This document shows, piece by piece, positions 24,975-34,824 of a stretch of DNA of 64,000 nucleotides. The number at the start of each line of letters is the position of its first letter. Positions within the stretch are counted from its first letter, which is position 1. The DNA is from Pseudomonadota bacterium (GTDB taxonomy: Bacteria; Pseudomonadota; Alphaproteobacteria; SHVZ01): NCBI GenBank assembly GCA_016195085.1, contig JACQAG010000001.1:1-64000 (forward strand). Direction: 5' to 3'. A program made the translations under genes and the position numbers. The notes under the pieces were generated by a model. It saw only the letters and a list, made by a program, of their open reading frames with translations, ran no database searches and was not told the DNA's origin.

Positions 24975-26942
24975 TCAGGCGGCGCGGATCTGCCCGAGGA
25001 ACCCTTCGACCTCGCTGCTGAGGCGATCGGCCTCCTTGGAGAGCGCGCCGGCCGCTCCCAGCACCTGGGCGGCCGAAGCGCCGGTTTCTCCGGCAGCCTT
25101 GGTGACGCCGGTGATATTCGCGGAGACTTCGTTGGTGCCGGCCGAGGCCTGCTGGACGTTGCGGGCGATCTCCTGGGTGGCGGCCCCTTGCTCGTGCACC
25201 GCCGAGGCGATCTGGGTGGCGATCTCGCTGATCTGGCTGATCGTGCCGGAAATGCCCTGGATCGCCTTCACCGCATCGCCGGTCGCGGTCTGAATGGCGT
25301 TGACCTGGGCGGCAATGTCGCCGGTGGCGCGCGCGGTCTGCGTCGCCAGGCTTTTCACCTCCGAAGCCACCACCGCGAAGCCCTTGCCAGCCTCGCCGGC
25401 CCGGGCCGCCTCGATGGTGGCGTTGAGGGCAAGCAAGCTGGTCTGCCCGGCGATGTCGTTGATCAGCCCGACGATCTCGCCGATCTTCTGCGCCGCCTCG
25501 GACAAGCCTTGCACCTGCGTGTTGGTGCGACCGACCTCGTCGACCGCTTGGCCGGCGATTTCCGTCGACTGACTGACTTGACGGCCGATCTCGGCGATCG
25601 AGCTCGACAGCTCCTCGGCCGCGCTCGCCACCGTCTGCACGTTGGTCGAGGCTTCCTCGGAGGCGGCCGCCACCGCCACGGCCTGCCGGCTCGTCTCCTC
25701 GGCAGTGCTCGACATCGACTGGGCCGAGGACTGCATCTGGCTCGCCGCCGTCGAGACGCCTTCCACCACGCCCTTGACGCTCGCCTCGAACCGGTCGGCA
25801 ATCGCTTCGAGAGCGGCCTTCTTCTCGGCCTCGGCGCGGATTTTCATCGCTTCCTGCCCGGCCCGCAACTGCTCCGATTCCAGCATCTCGTCCTTGAACA
25901 CCTGCACGGCGACGGCCATCTCGCCGATCTCGTCCTTGCGCTTGCGTCCGGGAATGTCGGTCGCCGTGTCGCCTCCCGACAGGCGGTTCATCGCCTGGGT
26001 CATGCGCGCGATCGGCCGCGCCAGGCCGAATGCCAGGAACAGCGCAACCGGCACGGCGACGGCCAGGACCGCCAAGGTCGCGCCGATCAGATAGTTGCGG
26101 GTTTTGCCGGCGATCGCCTCGAAGTCTGCGATGTTCTTGACCACCTCGACGACGGCGATCGGCGTGCCGGAGAAATCCCGGAGCTGCCCAAAATAGGCGG
26201 CGACGGCGTTCCCATCGACGGCGGCGCGCCGGATCACTGGAGCGCCGGCGAAGGCTGCGGCGTATTCCGCCGCGGTGCCGACGGTGCTGTTCGGCAGCGT
26301 GGAGATGATCGTCTTGAATTCTTTGCCGTCCGCCAGATGGACGGCGATGTCGATGCCGAAGCGCGCCTTGATCGCGTCGACGAAGGGCTTGCCGATGCTC
26401 ATGCCGACGTCGTAGGCGCCGATCTGCTTGTCGGCTTGCATCAAGGGCACGGTGCCGAAGATGCTCATCGCCGTCAGGCCCGGCTCGATGCCCGAGCGCG
26501 GCTTGCCGTCCTCAAGCACGCCCACGACCATCTTGCGGCGCGCCTGGAGGTCGTCGCCGAAGGTGGCGGGACTGTGCACCCGGACCACGACCGTGGCCGG
26601 CGGCCGCGATAGGGTCATCAGGTCGTAGCCGAAGGCTTGGGCAATCGCCTTCTGGCCGCCGCCCAGCTCGGCGACCAGCCGGTCGCGATCGCTGGCGGCG
26701 AATGCGCCCGGCACCTCGGGCAACGAGGCGGCGAAGGTGGCCAGCGCCAGGACGGTCTTGCGCTCATAGTCCACTGCCGCGAGCACGCTCTGATATTGCG
26801 CGCGCATCTCGCGGTCGAGTGCCAGCCGGGTCAATTGCTCCTGCTGCGGCAGGAACAAAGCGGCGAGCCCGGCGCAAACCAGGACCACGATGAGGGCGAT
26901 GATGGCGACGAGCCGTGTCCTGAGCGAGTGCAGCTTCAGCAT
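24975..26942 (-). CDS. Methyl-accepting chemotaxis protein with double Cache sensor
   Basis: 655-residue chemoreceptor. It has an N-terminal membrane helix ([21 protein letters not shown]), a periplasmic Cache domain (about 35-285), a second helix ([22 protein letters not shown]), HAMP ([19 protein letters not shown]) and a long cytoplasmic coiled-coil with the conserved hairpin tip [19 protein letters not shown]. It signals to CheA/CheW. No pentapeptide tether for CheR is seen at the C terminus (GFLGQIRAA). ATG 26942 is used because upstream frame has no signal-like sequence. 26943-27147 is non-coding with nothing recognisable. Confidence 0.92.
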   Translation of the reverse strand: MLKLHSLRTRLVAIIALIVVLVCAGLAALFLPQQEQLTRLALDREMRAQYQSVLAAVDYERKTVLALATFAASLPEVPGAFAASDRDRLVAELGGGQKAIAQAFGYDLMTLSRPPATVVVRVHSPATFGDDLQARRKMVVGVLEDGKPRSGIEPGLTAMSIFGTVPLMQADKQIGAYDVGMSIGKPFVDAIKARFGIDIAVHLADGKEFKTIISTLPNSTVGTAAEYAAAFAGAPVIRRAAVDGNAVAAYFGQLRDFSGTPIAVVEVVKNIADFEAIAGKTRNYLIGATLAVLAVAVPVALFLAFGLARPIARMTQAMNRLSGGDTATDIPGRKRKDEIGEMAVAVQVFKDEMLESEQLRAGQEAMKIRAEAEKKAALEAIADRFEASVKGVVEGVSTAASQMQSSAQSMSSTAEETSRQAVAVAAASEEASTNVQTVASAAEELSSSIAEIGRQVSQSTEIAGQAVDEVGRTNTQVQGLSEAAQKIGEIVGLINDIAGQTSLLALNATIEAARAGEAGKGFAVVASEVKSLATQTARATGDIAAQVNAIQTATGDAVKAIQGISGTISQISEIATQIASAVHEQGAATQEIARNVQQASAGTNEVSANITGVTKAAGETGASAAQVLGAAGALSKEADRLSSEVEGFLGQIRAA

Positions 26943-27147
26943 GTCGGAAGCTCCCGTTGGCGCTCGTTGGGCTCGCAGACCGCGCGCGGCTGCAAGACGA
27001 GCGAGACTGGTGGGGCATATCCCGGAATGAGCATGGCCCTTCGCGGGCGAGCCTAACCCTCGGCCGGAACGGCTCGCACTATACGAAGGTTGGAGAGCGG
27101 CCGAGCGAGGCGAACCGGAAGAGGCCGAGGCCGCGGAATTCGCGCGC

Positions 27148-27948
27148 CTAGCCCTCGATGGTGGCGAGGAGCTTTCCGGCGCGATCGAAGCAGCCGGCGA
27201 TGAGCGAGCCGCCGAAGCCGCAGCCGGCATCAAGCGTCGTGGTGAACCCGGCGGCAAGCACGCCCGGATGCTGGACGTCGTAGCCGCGCACGATCATGGA
27301 GAAGTCGCCATAGGGCTGGTCGATTTCCGCGAAGCGGCCGCTGCCCCACCAGAAGCTGTCGCTCTGCGTCGTCAGCGGCCGGGTCACATCGATCCCGGCA
27401 TGAACGAACAAGAGCCTGCCATCCTCGGTGTAGGCCGCCCGGCGAAGCGCCGCCAGGAACGGGTCATGGCCGGGTGCCGCCTTGACGGCGGCGCGGAGCT
27501 GATTGGTCCAGCGGGTGATCGCAACCGCCCCCTCGCGCGCGGCGGCGAGGCCCCGCTCGCCGCTGCCGCCATAGGCCGAAAGCGTCGCCCCCACCCCATG
27601 GCCCAGCATCCAGCTCAAGACTTGCCGGGGGTCGGTGGCGAATTGCAGCTGCAGGAGCTTGTGCCACATCTCCTCCTGCGCGCCCCTGAGATAGGCGACC
27701 GCGCAGACCCGGGTCCAGCCGCGGGCAAGGTACCATCGCCGGAAGCGCACCAGCTCGTCCAGCGTCGCGCGGACGCCGGCTCCGTGGCCCAGATAGTTCC
27801 CGAGATAGACGACGCGATCCTTGGGCGCCAAAGCTTCGCCGAGCCGGCGGTGCAGCTCCTTCAGCCGCTCCGCTTCGCCGTGGATCGCGGCGATTGCCCA
27901 GACGCGCTCTGCTCCATGCAGGATCGCGAACTTGTCGCGATCGGCCAC
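27148..27948 (-). CDS. Degenerate metallophosphoesterase-like (PPP fold) protein
   Basis: 266-residue protein with the layout of bacterial serine/threonine phosphatases but without most metal ligands. The expected GDxHG reads AAIHG (residues 20-24), GDYVDRG reads GNYLGHG (50-56), GNHE reads RGAQE (88-92) and the late GH reads GYD (222-224). Only the histidine of the first motif and HAGI (183-186) remain. The hydrophobic scaffold between them is conserved ([22 protein letters not shown]). It is probably a binding or regulatory pseudo-phosphatase. It lies between the chemoreceptor and the CarD-family gene on the same strand. Confidence 0.7.
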   Translation of the reverse strand: MADRDKFAILHGAERVWAIAAIHGEAERLKELHRRLGEALAPKDRVVYLGNYLGHGAGVRATLDELVRFRRWYLARGWTRVCAVAYLRGAQEEMWHKLLQLQFATDPRQVLSWMLGHGVGATLSAYGGSGERGLAAAREGAVAITRWTNQLRAAVKAAPGHDPFLAALRRAAYTEDGRLLFVHAGIDVTRPLTTQSDSFWWGSGRFAEIDQPYGDFSMIVRGYDVQHPGVLAAGFTTTLDAGCGFGGSLIAGCFDRAGKLLATIEG

Positions 27949-27978
27949 TGCCCTGCCTAAACCCCGCTCCCAGCCGGC

Positions 27979-29226
27979 CTAAGCCGCGCGCAGCATCTGC
28001 TCGAGGCGTTGCGCGGCGGTCTGCTCGTCGATCTTCTCGATCGCCGCAAACTCCCGCGCCAAGCGGTCGAGGGCCGCTTGGTAGATCTGGCGTTCGCTAT
28101 AGGACTGGTCCGGCTGGCCGGCGTTGCGGTGAAGATCGCGCACCACCTCGGCGATCGAGTTGGGATCGCCGGAGTTGATCTTCGCCTCGTATTCCTGCGC
28201 GCGCCGGCTCCACATGGTGCGCCGGGCGCGGCTGCGGCCGCGCAGCTTCGTCAGCGCCGCCTGCATCTCCTTGCGGGTCGACAGCCGACGCAGCCCCGAG
28301 GTGTGCGCCTTCGGCACCGGGACGCGGAGCGTCATGCGGTCCTTCTCGAAATTGATCACGAACAGCTGCAGATCGTGACCGGCGATCTGCTGATTCTCCA
28401 CCGCGATGATGCGCCCGACGCCATGAGTCGGATAGACGACGAAATCGCCGGTGGCGAAGCCGGCATTCTTGAGCGCCAGCGCCGGCGACTGTTTGACCAC
28501 CACCTGGGCGTGGCCCGGCAGCTTCGGCGCCAGTGCCGGCTGGCCCGGCCGCATCCCGTGCATCGGCCCGTGCAGATGGGGCCTTGGCGGCCCCGAGAGG
28601 AGGTGCGGCCGCATCGGCATCGGCCGCTTGCCATGAGGCTGCGGCGGCCGCACCGTCTCCGGTCGCGCCAGCAAAGGCCGCTCCGGGCTCGCGATCGGCG
28701 CCGCTGCCGGCTTCACCGCCGGCACCGCCGCAATGGGCGCCTTGGCCGTCATCGGTTTAACCGGGGGTTTCACCGCGGGCTTCACCGGCTTTGCCGGGGC
28801 CGCCTGGGCGGTCTTGACGACCTTGAGCACGGGCTGGTCCTTCCCCGTCTTGGGGCGATTCGCCACCACCTTGCGGGGGGGCGCCTTGGGGGGGGCCTGC
28901 TTGGCCTTCGCCGCCTTCACCGGTGCCACGACGCGGGGCTTCGCCTTGGCGGCGGCCCTGGTCGGGCTCGGACGCTGGACCTTGCTTCGGTCATGCCGGC
29001 CGGTCGGCTTCGCCTGGCGAATCGCCGCCGCCCGTTTCTGGCCGGGTCGCTTGGCGACGGCACGGTGAGCCGGCTTTGCCGGCGTGCGGGCCGTCTTGAC
29101 CGCAGCGCTGGTCTTGTGCGCCTTGCCGGCCGAAAGGCCGCGGCCGGCCTTGCCAGCAGCGGCCGCCTTCTTGCCGGACGCGGGCAGCCGACCCGCGGCC
29201 TTGGTCTTGGAATTGCTCTTGGACAT
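27979..29226 (-). CDS. CarD/CdnL-family transcription factor with long basic N-terminal tail
   Basis: 415-residue protein. The C-terminal part (about 256-415) is a complete CarD domain: FATGDFVVYPTHGVGRI, the beta-barrel strand QLFVINFEKDRMTLRVPV that binds RNA polymerase beta, and the helical part LRGRSRARRTMWSRRAQEYEAKI. Residues 1-250 are low-complexity Lys/Ala/Pro, resembling histone H1 or the alphaproteobacterial basic-tail proteins. CarD stabilises open promoter complexes, especially at rRNA promoters. Typical alphaproteobacterial CarD is about 160-170 residues, so the tail is unusual. The start ATG at 29226 precedes MSKSNSKTKAAG. Confidence 0.85.
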   Translation of the reverse strand: MSKSNSKTKAAGRLPASGKKAAAAGKAGRGLSAGKAHKTSAAVKTARTPAKPAHRAVAKRPGQKRAAAIRQAKPTGRHDRSKVQRPSPTRAAAKAKPRVVAPVKAAKAKQAPPKAPPRKVVANRPKTGKDQPVLKVVKTAQAAPAKPVKPAVKPPVKPMTAKAPIAAVPAVKPAAAPIASPERPLLARPETVRPPQPHGKRPMPMRPHLLSGPPRPHLHGPMHGMRPGQPALAPKLPGHAQVVVKQSPALALKNAGFATGDFVVYPTHGVGRIIAVENQQIAGHDLQLFVINFEKDRMTLRVPVPKAHTSGLRRLSTRKEMQAALTKLRGRSRARRTMWSRRAQEYEAKINSGDPNSIAEVVRDLHRNAGQPDQSYSERQIYQAALDRLAREFAAIEKIDEQTAAQRLEQMLRAA

Positions 29227-29506
29227 AGTCGTTGCAGAACCCTTTGCCTTTGCAGCGCCTTCCACGAGAGGTCAAAATCCCACCCGGCGGCGCCATCTGC
29301 CAAACCGCCCTACCCCGAATTGCTCTGAAAGCGGGCGAGGAGGCCGCGACGGACCCAAGCCGGCCCAGGGCTCCTCGCATTGACCCGCAAAGCATTAATA
29401 TAACACATATCTGGCTAAAATGGTAGGGGTGGAGCCGGCGTTGCCCGCATACCAGCCTACACAAATTCGTGCCCCAGGGCGGTTTCCCAAGGCCTGGGGG
29501 AGCTCC

Positions 29507-29525
29507 CCGGCGGTCTTACCGCCGG
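29507..29525 (-). terminator. GC-rich hairpin downstream of fdxA
   Basis: An eight-base perfect stem with a three-base loop (CCGGCGGT / ACCGCCGG) lies 25 bases past the fdxA stop. It is flanked by the palindrome GGGGAGCTCCCC. There is no following U tract, so it may be a processing or pause hairpin and not a classical terminator. The rest of the 323-base gap 29227-29549 shows no gene; the AT-rich part near 29393-29420 probably holds the CarD-gene promoter. Confidence 0.4.
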
Positions 29526-29549
29526 TAGGGGGAGAGCCCCTCGCGCGCC

Positions 29550-29885
29550 CTACCGCTTGGCCGGCTCGGCGTTGAAGAATTTCTCGAACTTGTCCTTGGT
29601 ATCCTTGAAGCTGTCGGCATCCGCCGGGGCCTCGCCTTTGCGGGTAATGTTGGGCCACTCCTCGGCATATTGCCGGTTGAGGGCGACCCATTTCTCCATG
29701 TCGCCCACGGTGTCGGGGACAATAGCCTCGACTGGGCATTCCGGCTCGCACACCCCGCAATCGATGCACTCGTCGGGGTGGATCACCAGCATGTTCTCGC
29801 CTTCATAGAAGCAATCGACGGGACAGACCTCGACGCAGTCCATGTACTTGCATTTGATGCAGGCTTCGGTCACCACGTAGGTCAT
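29550..29885 (-). CDS. fdxA: Seven-iron ferredoxin FdxA
   Basis: 111-residue cytoplasmic electron carrier with two iron-sulfur sites. The N-terminal cysteines ([17 protein letters not shown]) fit the [3Fe-4S]/[4Fe-4S] pattern of the FdxA family and the second set is [12 protein letters not shown]. The C-terminal extension [18 protein letters not shown] is characteristic of alphaproteobacterial FdxA. ATG 29885 starts [12 protein letters not shown]. The gene sits between an RNA helicase/S4 pair and CarD, an arrangement I recall as common in Alphaproteobacteria. Confidence 0.93.
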   Translation of the reverse strand: MTYVVTEACIKCKYMDCVEVCPVDCFYEGENMLVIHPDECIDCGVCEPECPVEAIVPDTVGDMEKWVALNRQYAEEWPNITRKGEAPADADSFKDTKDKFEKFFNAEPAKR

Positions 29886-29959
29886 GCTCGTCTCCGCTTT
29901 GCGGCCGCGCCATTGTTCCCCAACAGAGCGTTGCGGCCGACCGGCACTCACATATATCA

Positions 29960-30305
29960 AGCCGCAACGACAGCGCAACAACTGGGCCTTGCGGCCGAAT
30001 CGGACGCTCATGCGGTCCCGCTGACCGTCGCCGGCATCGCCCCCGCCAGAGCCCGTGCCGAGACGCCGGAAATGGCCGGCGTCTACGATTCGGCCGCCCG
30101 GCTGATCAGCGCCCGGCCGGCGGAGATCGCCGTCGTCGAGAACGCCACCAGGGCCTGGGACATGGCGTTCTATGCCATGCCGTTCAAGCCGGGCGAACGC
30201 ATCCTCACCGGGCAGAACGAATATGTCAGCAACGACCTCGCCTATCTGCAGATCGCTGGGCGGACCGGAACGGTGGTGGAGGCGGTCGCGGGGCTTGGCC
30301 GCTAA
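29960..30305 (+). pseudogene. Fragment of a class V aminotransferase (cysteine-desulfurase-like)
   Basis: An internal piece of a PLP enzyme is readable on the plus strand: [35 protein letters not shown] and [22 protein letters not shown], which match the early part of class V aminotransferases (EgtE/csdA-like). The recognisable part is about 30070-30300. It lacks the start region and everything beyond about residue 110, including the PLP lysine. It stops at 30303-30305, overlapping the convergent S4 gene end. It is therefore a truncated relic. 29886-29960 holds the fdxA promoter region. Confidence 0.6.
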
Positions 30306-30700
30306 CCGGAGCCTTCCTCTCCCGATTTCAGCCGGTCGGTGGCGCGGCGCTCGGCCTTGGTCGGCCTGCCGGCGCCGGGCTCGCGGGCGCCCGAGGGCGT
30401 GGGTGCACTCGAACGCGGCGGCGCCGGCGACAAGTCGAGATAGAGAGTGCGGGCCTCCGCCGGCGGGCCGCGGCGCTCTCCCAGCGCCTTTACTTCGATG
30501 ACCCGGATATGCGGGCCCAGAGGGAAGGTCAGCACGTCGCCGATGCGCACGATCTGGTGCGCCTTGGTGACGATGCGGCCGGAGAGCCTGACCCGTCCGG
30601 TCGAGCAGAGCTTGGCGGCAAGGCTGCGGCTCTTGCAGAACCGGGTGAACCACAGCCACTTGTCGAGGCGCAGCGTTCCCTGAGGATCCTCATCGCTCAT
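30302..30700 (-). CDS. S4-domain RNA-binding protein (Hsp15-like)
   Basis: 132-residue protein with an N-terminal S4 RNA-binding domain ([32 protein letters not shown], here given in two halves: [15 protein letters not shown] and [14 protein letters not shown]). The charged C-terminal tail is Ala/Arg/Pro-rich, as in HslR/Hsp15, which rescues stalled 50S subunits. Its start overlaps the stop of the helicase gene by four bases (ATGA), so the two are made together. Confidence 0.87.
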   Translation of the reverse strand: MSDEDPQGTLRLDKWLWFTRFCKSRSLAAKLCSTGRVRLSGRIVTKAHQIVRIGDVLTFPLGPHIRVIEVKALGERRGPPAEARTLYLDLSPAPPRSSAPTPSGAREPGAGRPTKAERRATDRLKSGEEGSG

Positions 30701-33231
30701 CGCCGGCGCGCCAGCACCTCGAGCTTGGCAAAGGGGGAATCGCGCTTGGCGCCGGGGCGCCTGGCGAGGCGCCGATGCCGATGCTCGACCCGGAAGCTGA
30801 CCCCGTCCTCGCCCACCCCGGCACGATAGCCAAGCGCCACCAGCACGGCCGCGATCTCCCCCGGCAGGCAGCCGGCCAAGCGGACGAGCTCGGCGGTGGC
30901 GGCGAAGGGGCCCTTGGCCGCCATGCGCTCCGCCTTGGCGGCAACCGCCTCGGCCCGGTCGACCCGGAGCACGAAGTTGCCGAGCGGCAGATGCCCGATC
31001 GCATGATAGTAGCCATCGGGCAGGATGGCGGCCCTCGGCCACATCGCCGGTTGCGGCTTCGGCAGAGAAGAGGGTGCAAGCCCGTTGCGCACACCCCAGA
31101 GAAGCGCCTTCAGCCTAAGAGCGCCGGGCTTGAACAGCGCCGCCAGGTAGATCGCATGCGCTCCCAGCCTGACGCCGAGGCGCGCCAGCTCCTTGCGCTC
31201 GCTCTTGGCAAGCGCGGCCACCTGCGGGGCGGCTTCGCTGCGCCGGATGCAGCCGAGACTCTCGGCCAGCATGAAGGCAAGCCCGCGGGCAGCACCGTTG
31301 AGCTCGGCGCGGGTCAATTCGAGGAGCGGAGCCAAGCGCCGGTCGAGCTCCCGATCGAGCCATGCCGAAAGCCGCTTGGCCATGCGTTCGCGGGACGCCA
31401 GGTGAACGAACTCGTTGGCCAGCGGCTCCACCGTGGGCGCCAGCGCGCTTCGGCCGGCAGCAAGCTTCGCCACCACCGCCCCTTGCCAACGGATGCGGCC
31501 GTTCTCATCGAGTGCCAAGTCCGCGTCCGGTGCGGCGATGAGGCGCTCGATGCGCCGTTGGATCTCCGCCGGCAGCACGCGCCGTGCGGCGGCCAGCAGA
31601 TGGCGCGCCGACTCCGCCGAGGCCTCGCCGTCGGGCACGAAGTGGAAACCCTCGAGATGACCGACGGGATGGCCCTCGACCAGCACCTCGCCGTCGCTGC
31701 GGACAGAGGCCATCAGCTCCGCCGGGTCGCTGAGCGCCTTCACCAGCACGGCGGCCCGACGGTCGACGAAGCGCTGGGTCAAGCGATCGTGCAGCGCATC
31801 GGAGAGCTTGTCCTCGATCGCCCGCGTGCGCTCCTGCCAGTGCAGCGCCTCGGCCAGCCAGTCGGCGCGGTGGGCCACATAGCTCCAGGTGCGGATATGG
31901 GAGATGCGCTGGGTCAAGGTGTCGATGTCGCCATCCCCGCGGTCGAGACGATCGACCTGGCGAGCGACCCAATCGGCCGGCAGCCGCCCCTCGGGCTCAG
32001 AGAGATAGTGGAAGATCTGCGCCAGCAGCCTGGTATGCCCTTCGGCCATGGTGCGACGGAAATCCGGGACCTGGCAGACCTCCCACAAGAGCCGCACCCG
32101 ATCGGGCGAACCGGCGCGAGCGATGACGGCCTCGTCGCGCGCCAGTGCCTGGAGGGCCAGCTGATCGTCGGCATCGCGCTTGCGGATGAGGAAGGAGAGC
32201 GAGGGCCGCTGCTCCAGGCTCTGGATGAGGGCGGCGACCGAGCGGAACGACAAGGCATCGTTGCGCCAGAGGAGATGGGTCACCGGATCGAAGCGGTGGT
32301 CCTCGATGCGCTCGACCAGCTCCTGCTCGAGCGGGCCCACCTCGGCGGTGGTGCCGAAGCTGCCGTCGCTCATGTGCCGGCCGGCGCGCCCGGCGATCTG
32401 CGCCAGCTCGGCCGCACCCAGTCGACGCTGGCCGCGTCCGTCGAACTTGGCGAGCCCGGCAAAGCTCACATGGTCCAGGTCCATGTTGAGGCCCATGCCG
32501 ATGGCATCGGTCGCCACCAGATAGTCGACCTCGCCCGCCTGGTACATGCCGACCTGGGCGTTCCGTGCCCTTGGGCTCAAGGCCCCCATCACCACCGCGG
32601 TGCCGCCCCGCTGCCGGCGAACCACTTCGGCGATGGCGTAGACCTCGGCCGCCGAAAAGGCGACCACCGCCGCGCGGCGCGGCAGCCGGGTCAGCTTCTT
32701 CGGGCCGGCATAGGTCAAGGTCGAGAACCGCGGCCGCGCCACGAACTCGATCTCGGGAACCAGTCGACGAATGAGCGGCTTTGCCGTCTCGGCGCCGAGG
32801 AACATCGTCTCCTCGAGGCCGCGGGCCTCCAGGATGCGCTGGGTGAAGACATGGCCCCGCTCCCAGTCGGCGGCCAGCTGCACCTCATCGACGGCAAGGA
32901 ACGCCACCGGCCGGTCGAGCGGCATCGATTCGGTGGTGCACACGAAATAGCGGGCACCCGGCGGGACGATCTTCTCCTCGCCGGTGATCAGCGCCACGTG
33001 GCGAGCACCCTTCAGGCGAACGATCTTCTCGTAGTTTTCCCGCGCCAAGAGCCGCAAGGGAAAGCCGATGCTGCCCGAACGGTGGCCGAGCATGCGCTCG
33101 ATGGCGAGATAGGTCTTGCCGGTGTTGGTCGGGCCGAGTACGGCGGTGATGCGCGTGCGTCCGTCGCGAGCCACGGCTGGTCCTTGAACCACGAACCCCT
33201 CCAAGATCGTCTTTCGCCAAGGCGCTTGCAA
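30697..33231 (-). CDS. SUV3-type DEAD/DExH RNA helicase
   Basis: 844-residue superfamily 2 helicase like mitochondrial SUV3 and its alphaproteobacterial relatives. Motif I GPTNTGKT, motif II VDEVQ, the glycine-rich GEEKIVPPGA, the motif V region ATDAIGMGLNMDLDHV and motif VI QIAGRAGR are all seen in the first 300 residues. A long C-terminal domain (about 330-844) carries the SUV3 C region. It probably unwinds structured RNA with an exonuclease. It is transcribed away from the DUF2125 gene and overlaps the S4 gene by four bases. Confidence 0.9.
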   Translation of the reverse strand: MQAPWRKTILEGFVVQGPAVARDGRTRITAVLGPTNTGKTYLAIERMLGHRSGSIGFPLRLLARENYEKIVRLKGARHVALITGEEKIVPPGARYFVCTTESMPLDRPVAFLAVDEVQLAADWERGHVFTQRILEARGLEETMFLGAETAKPLIRRLVPEIEFVARPRFSTLTYAGPKKLTRLPRRAAVVAFSAAEVYAIAEVVRRQRGGTAVVMGALSPRARNAQVGMYQAGEVDYLVATDAIGMGLNMDLDHVSFAGLAKFDGRGQRRLGAAELAQIAGRAGRHMSDGSFGTTAEVGPLEQELVERIEDHRFDPVTHLLWRNDALSFRSVAALIQSLEQRPSLSFLIRKRDADDQLALQALARDEAVIARAGSPDRVRLLWEVCQVPDFRRTMAEGHTRLLAQIFHYLSEPEGRLPADWVARQVDRLDRGDGDIDTLTQRISHIRTWSYVAHRADWLAEALHWQERTRAIEDKLSDALHDRLTQRFVDRRAAVLVKALSDPAELMASVRSDGEVLVEGHPVGHLEGFHFVPDGEASAESARHLLAAARRVLPAEIQRRIERLIAAPDADLALDENGRIRWQGAVVAKLAAGRSALAPTVEPLANEFVHLASRERMAKRLSAWLDRELDRRLAPLLELTRAELNGAARGLAFMLAESLGCIRRSEAAPQVAALAKSERKELARLGVRLGAHAIYLAALFKPGALRLKALLWGVRNGLAPSSLPKPQPAMWPRAAILPDGYYHAIGHLPLGNFVLRVDRAEAVAAKAERMAAKGPFAATAELVRLAGCLPGEIAAVLVALGYRAGVGEDGVSFRVEHRHRRLARRPGAKRDSPFAKLEVLARRR

Positions 33232-33281
33232 GCGCCGCCGGAAATCGCGTTAAGAAGTCGGGACCGGGGAGCACGGGTCGG

Positions 33282-34688
33282 ATGGAGCATGGATTGCGGA
33301 TCGGGCGACTCGCCCCCCTGGCGCTCGTCTGGCTGTTGGCGTGGGCAAGCGGGCTCGCCGCCGCCGGAGCGGTCGGGATCGGCGAGCCCATGGGCCTGGA
33401 GGCCGATTCGGTCCTCGCCTCCTGGCACGCGCCCGGCGGCGGCTCGGCGCTTCTCGCCCATGGCCGGACCCGGGCGGAAGCGGCCGTGGGCGGATGGCAG
33501 CTCCTCTTGCCGCCGCTCGACTGGATCAGGGCCGGCCATGAACGGCTCACCCTCGCCGGGGCGAGCCTTGAGATCGTGCCGGTGGACGAGGAGCGGGCGC
33601 GGGTGCGCCTCACGCTCCCGGCGACCATGCCGCTGTTCGATCGCACCGGTCAGAGAAGCGGCCAAGTCACCCTCGGCCGCCAGCGCATCGAGGGACTCTG
33701 GGACCGGCGCTTGGGCGGCCTTAGCCGGCTGGACCTCAGGATCGATCAGATCCGCGGGCGCGGGCGGAACGGCCGGGAGAGCTTTCACCTCGCGACGATG
33801 AGCCTGGAGGCTCGCTTCGAGGAGGGTGCGGCCGGCGCTTGGAGCGGCAAATGGTCGGTGGAGCTGAGCGATCTCAGCCTGGGCGAGGGCGCCGAGCGGG
33901 TGCGGCTCGCCCTCATCAACCTCGCCGGAAGTGCCGGCAAAATGCGCCTCCTCGACTATGCCGCCGCCGCCCAGGCGATGGGCATCGATTGGCGCCGCGG
34001 TCCGCAAGGCAATCTCCGGGCAGCCTTCGCCCGGCAGCTGCCGGCGCTCATCGGTCCCGTCGACCTCAGCCTCTCCGTCCATGGGCTCGAGCTGGGCAGT
34101 GCCGGCCGAGAGCCCGCCTTTGCGCTCGACCACGCCAAGACGCGGCTCATGCTCGAGCCCGCCGGAGGCGAGCGCCTTTCCGGACATCTCGTGCATGAGC
34201 AGAGCGGATTTCTAAGCCCGCTCATGCCGAGCGAGCTCACGCCGGCACGCATCGATCTGGCGCTCGACATGACCGACGCGCTGGCTGCCGCCCTCGGCAC
34301 GCTGTTTGCCGCCGGTCCGCTGGCCGCCTTGCAGGCGGCGGGTGCCCGCATCGTCCTCCCGCATGGACTGGCCGAGAACGCCAGCCTCGCCTTGACGCTG
34401 AAAGGTTCGGTGGCGTCCGCGGTGCCGGGTGCCCCCTATGTCGGCGCGATCGAGGCGAGCCTCGCGGGCCTGCCCGAGCTTCTCGATGGAGCAGCCAAGC
34501 GCCCGGCTGAGCCCGGCCGATCCAACCATGCGCTCATGCTGACGCTGGTCCGAGGCTTCGGCCAGCCGCGCCTGGGCGCCGACCGGCGGATCCTCTACGA
34601 CTATCACCTCGAGCTCGACCCGGCCGGACGGCTCACCGTCAATGGTCACGACCTGACGGCGCTGAAGGCCTTGCTCACCCGGCCTTGA
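33282..34688 (+). CDS. DUF2125-family exported protein
   Basis: 468-residue protein with a signal peptide or anchor (LAPLALVWLLAWASGLAAAGA). The rest matches the alphaproteobacterial DUF2125 pattern: the early SWHAPGG..., the regular WSGKWSVELSDLSLGEGAE and GLELGSAGREPAF segments, and the closing DPAGRLTVNGHDLTALKALL. Function is unknown. It is divergent from the helicase across about 50 bases, with the ATG at 33282 close after GGGAGCACGGG. Confidence 0.75.
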   Translation: MEHGLRIGRLAPLALVWLLAWASGLAAAGAVGIGEPMGLEADSVLASWHAPGGGSALLAHGRTRAEAAVGGWQLLLPPLDWIRAGHERLTLAGASLEIVPVDEERARVRLTLPATMPLFDRTGQRSGQVTLGRQRIEGLWDRRLGGLSRLDLRIDQIRGRGRNGRESFHLATMSLEARFEEGAAGAWSGKWSVELSDLSLGEGAERVRLALINLAGSAGKMRLLDYAAAAQAMGIDWRRGPQGNLRAAFARQLPALIGPVDLSLSVHGLELGSAGREPAFALDHAKTRLMLEPAGGERLSGHLVHEQSGFLSPLMPSELTPARIDLALDMTDALAAALGTLFAAGPLAALQAAGARIVLPHGLAENASLALTLKGSVASAVPGAPYVGAIEASLAGLPELLDGAAKRPAEPGRSNHALMLTLVRGFGQPRLGADRRILYDYHLELDPAGRLTVNGHDLTALKALLTRP

Positions 34689-34782
34689 GCCCCGGACGGG
34701 TGGACCCGGGATGCTTTACCCGGAGCATTCCCCTTGCAGGCCGGGCCGGTTTCGCACATATGAGCGGCGTAGCAAAGACCTA

Positions 34783-34809
34783 GTACCGACTTTCGTAGAA
34801 AGTCGGTAC
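34783..34809. repeat. Perfect 12-bp inverted repeat upstream of htpG
   Basis: GTACCGACTTTC (34783-34794) and GAAAGTCGGTAC (34798-34809) form a perfect 12-base stem around a three-base loop. It is followed 15 bases later by a larger hairpin. It does not match the CIRCE operator. It could be a palindromic mobile element or a regulatory structure. Confidence 0.7.
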
Positions 34810-34824
34810 AAATCGTTTTAGGCA

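Noticed and set aside
30775-33801. 1008-residue open frame on the plus strand opposite the helicase
   Set aside because: Same GC artefact; the minus strand has all helicase motifs.
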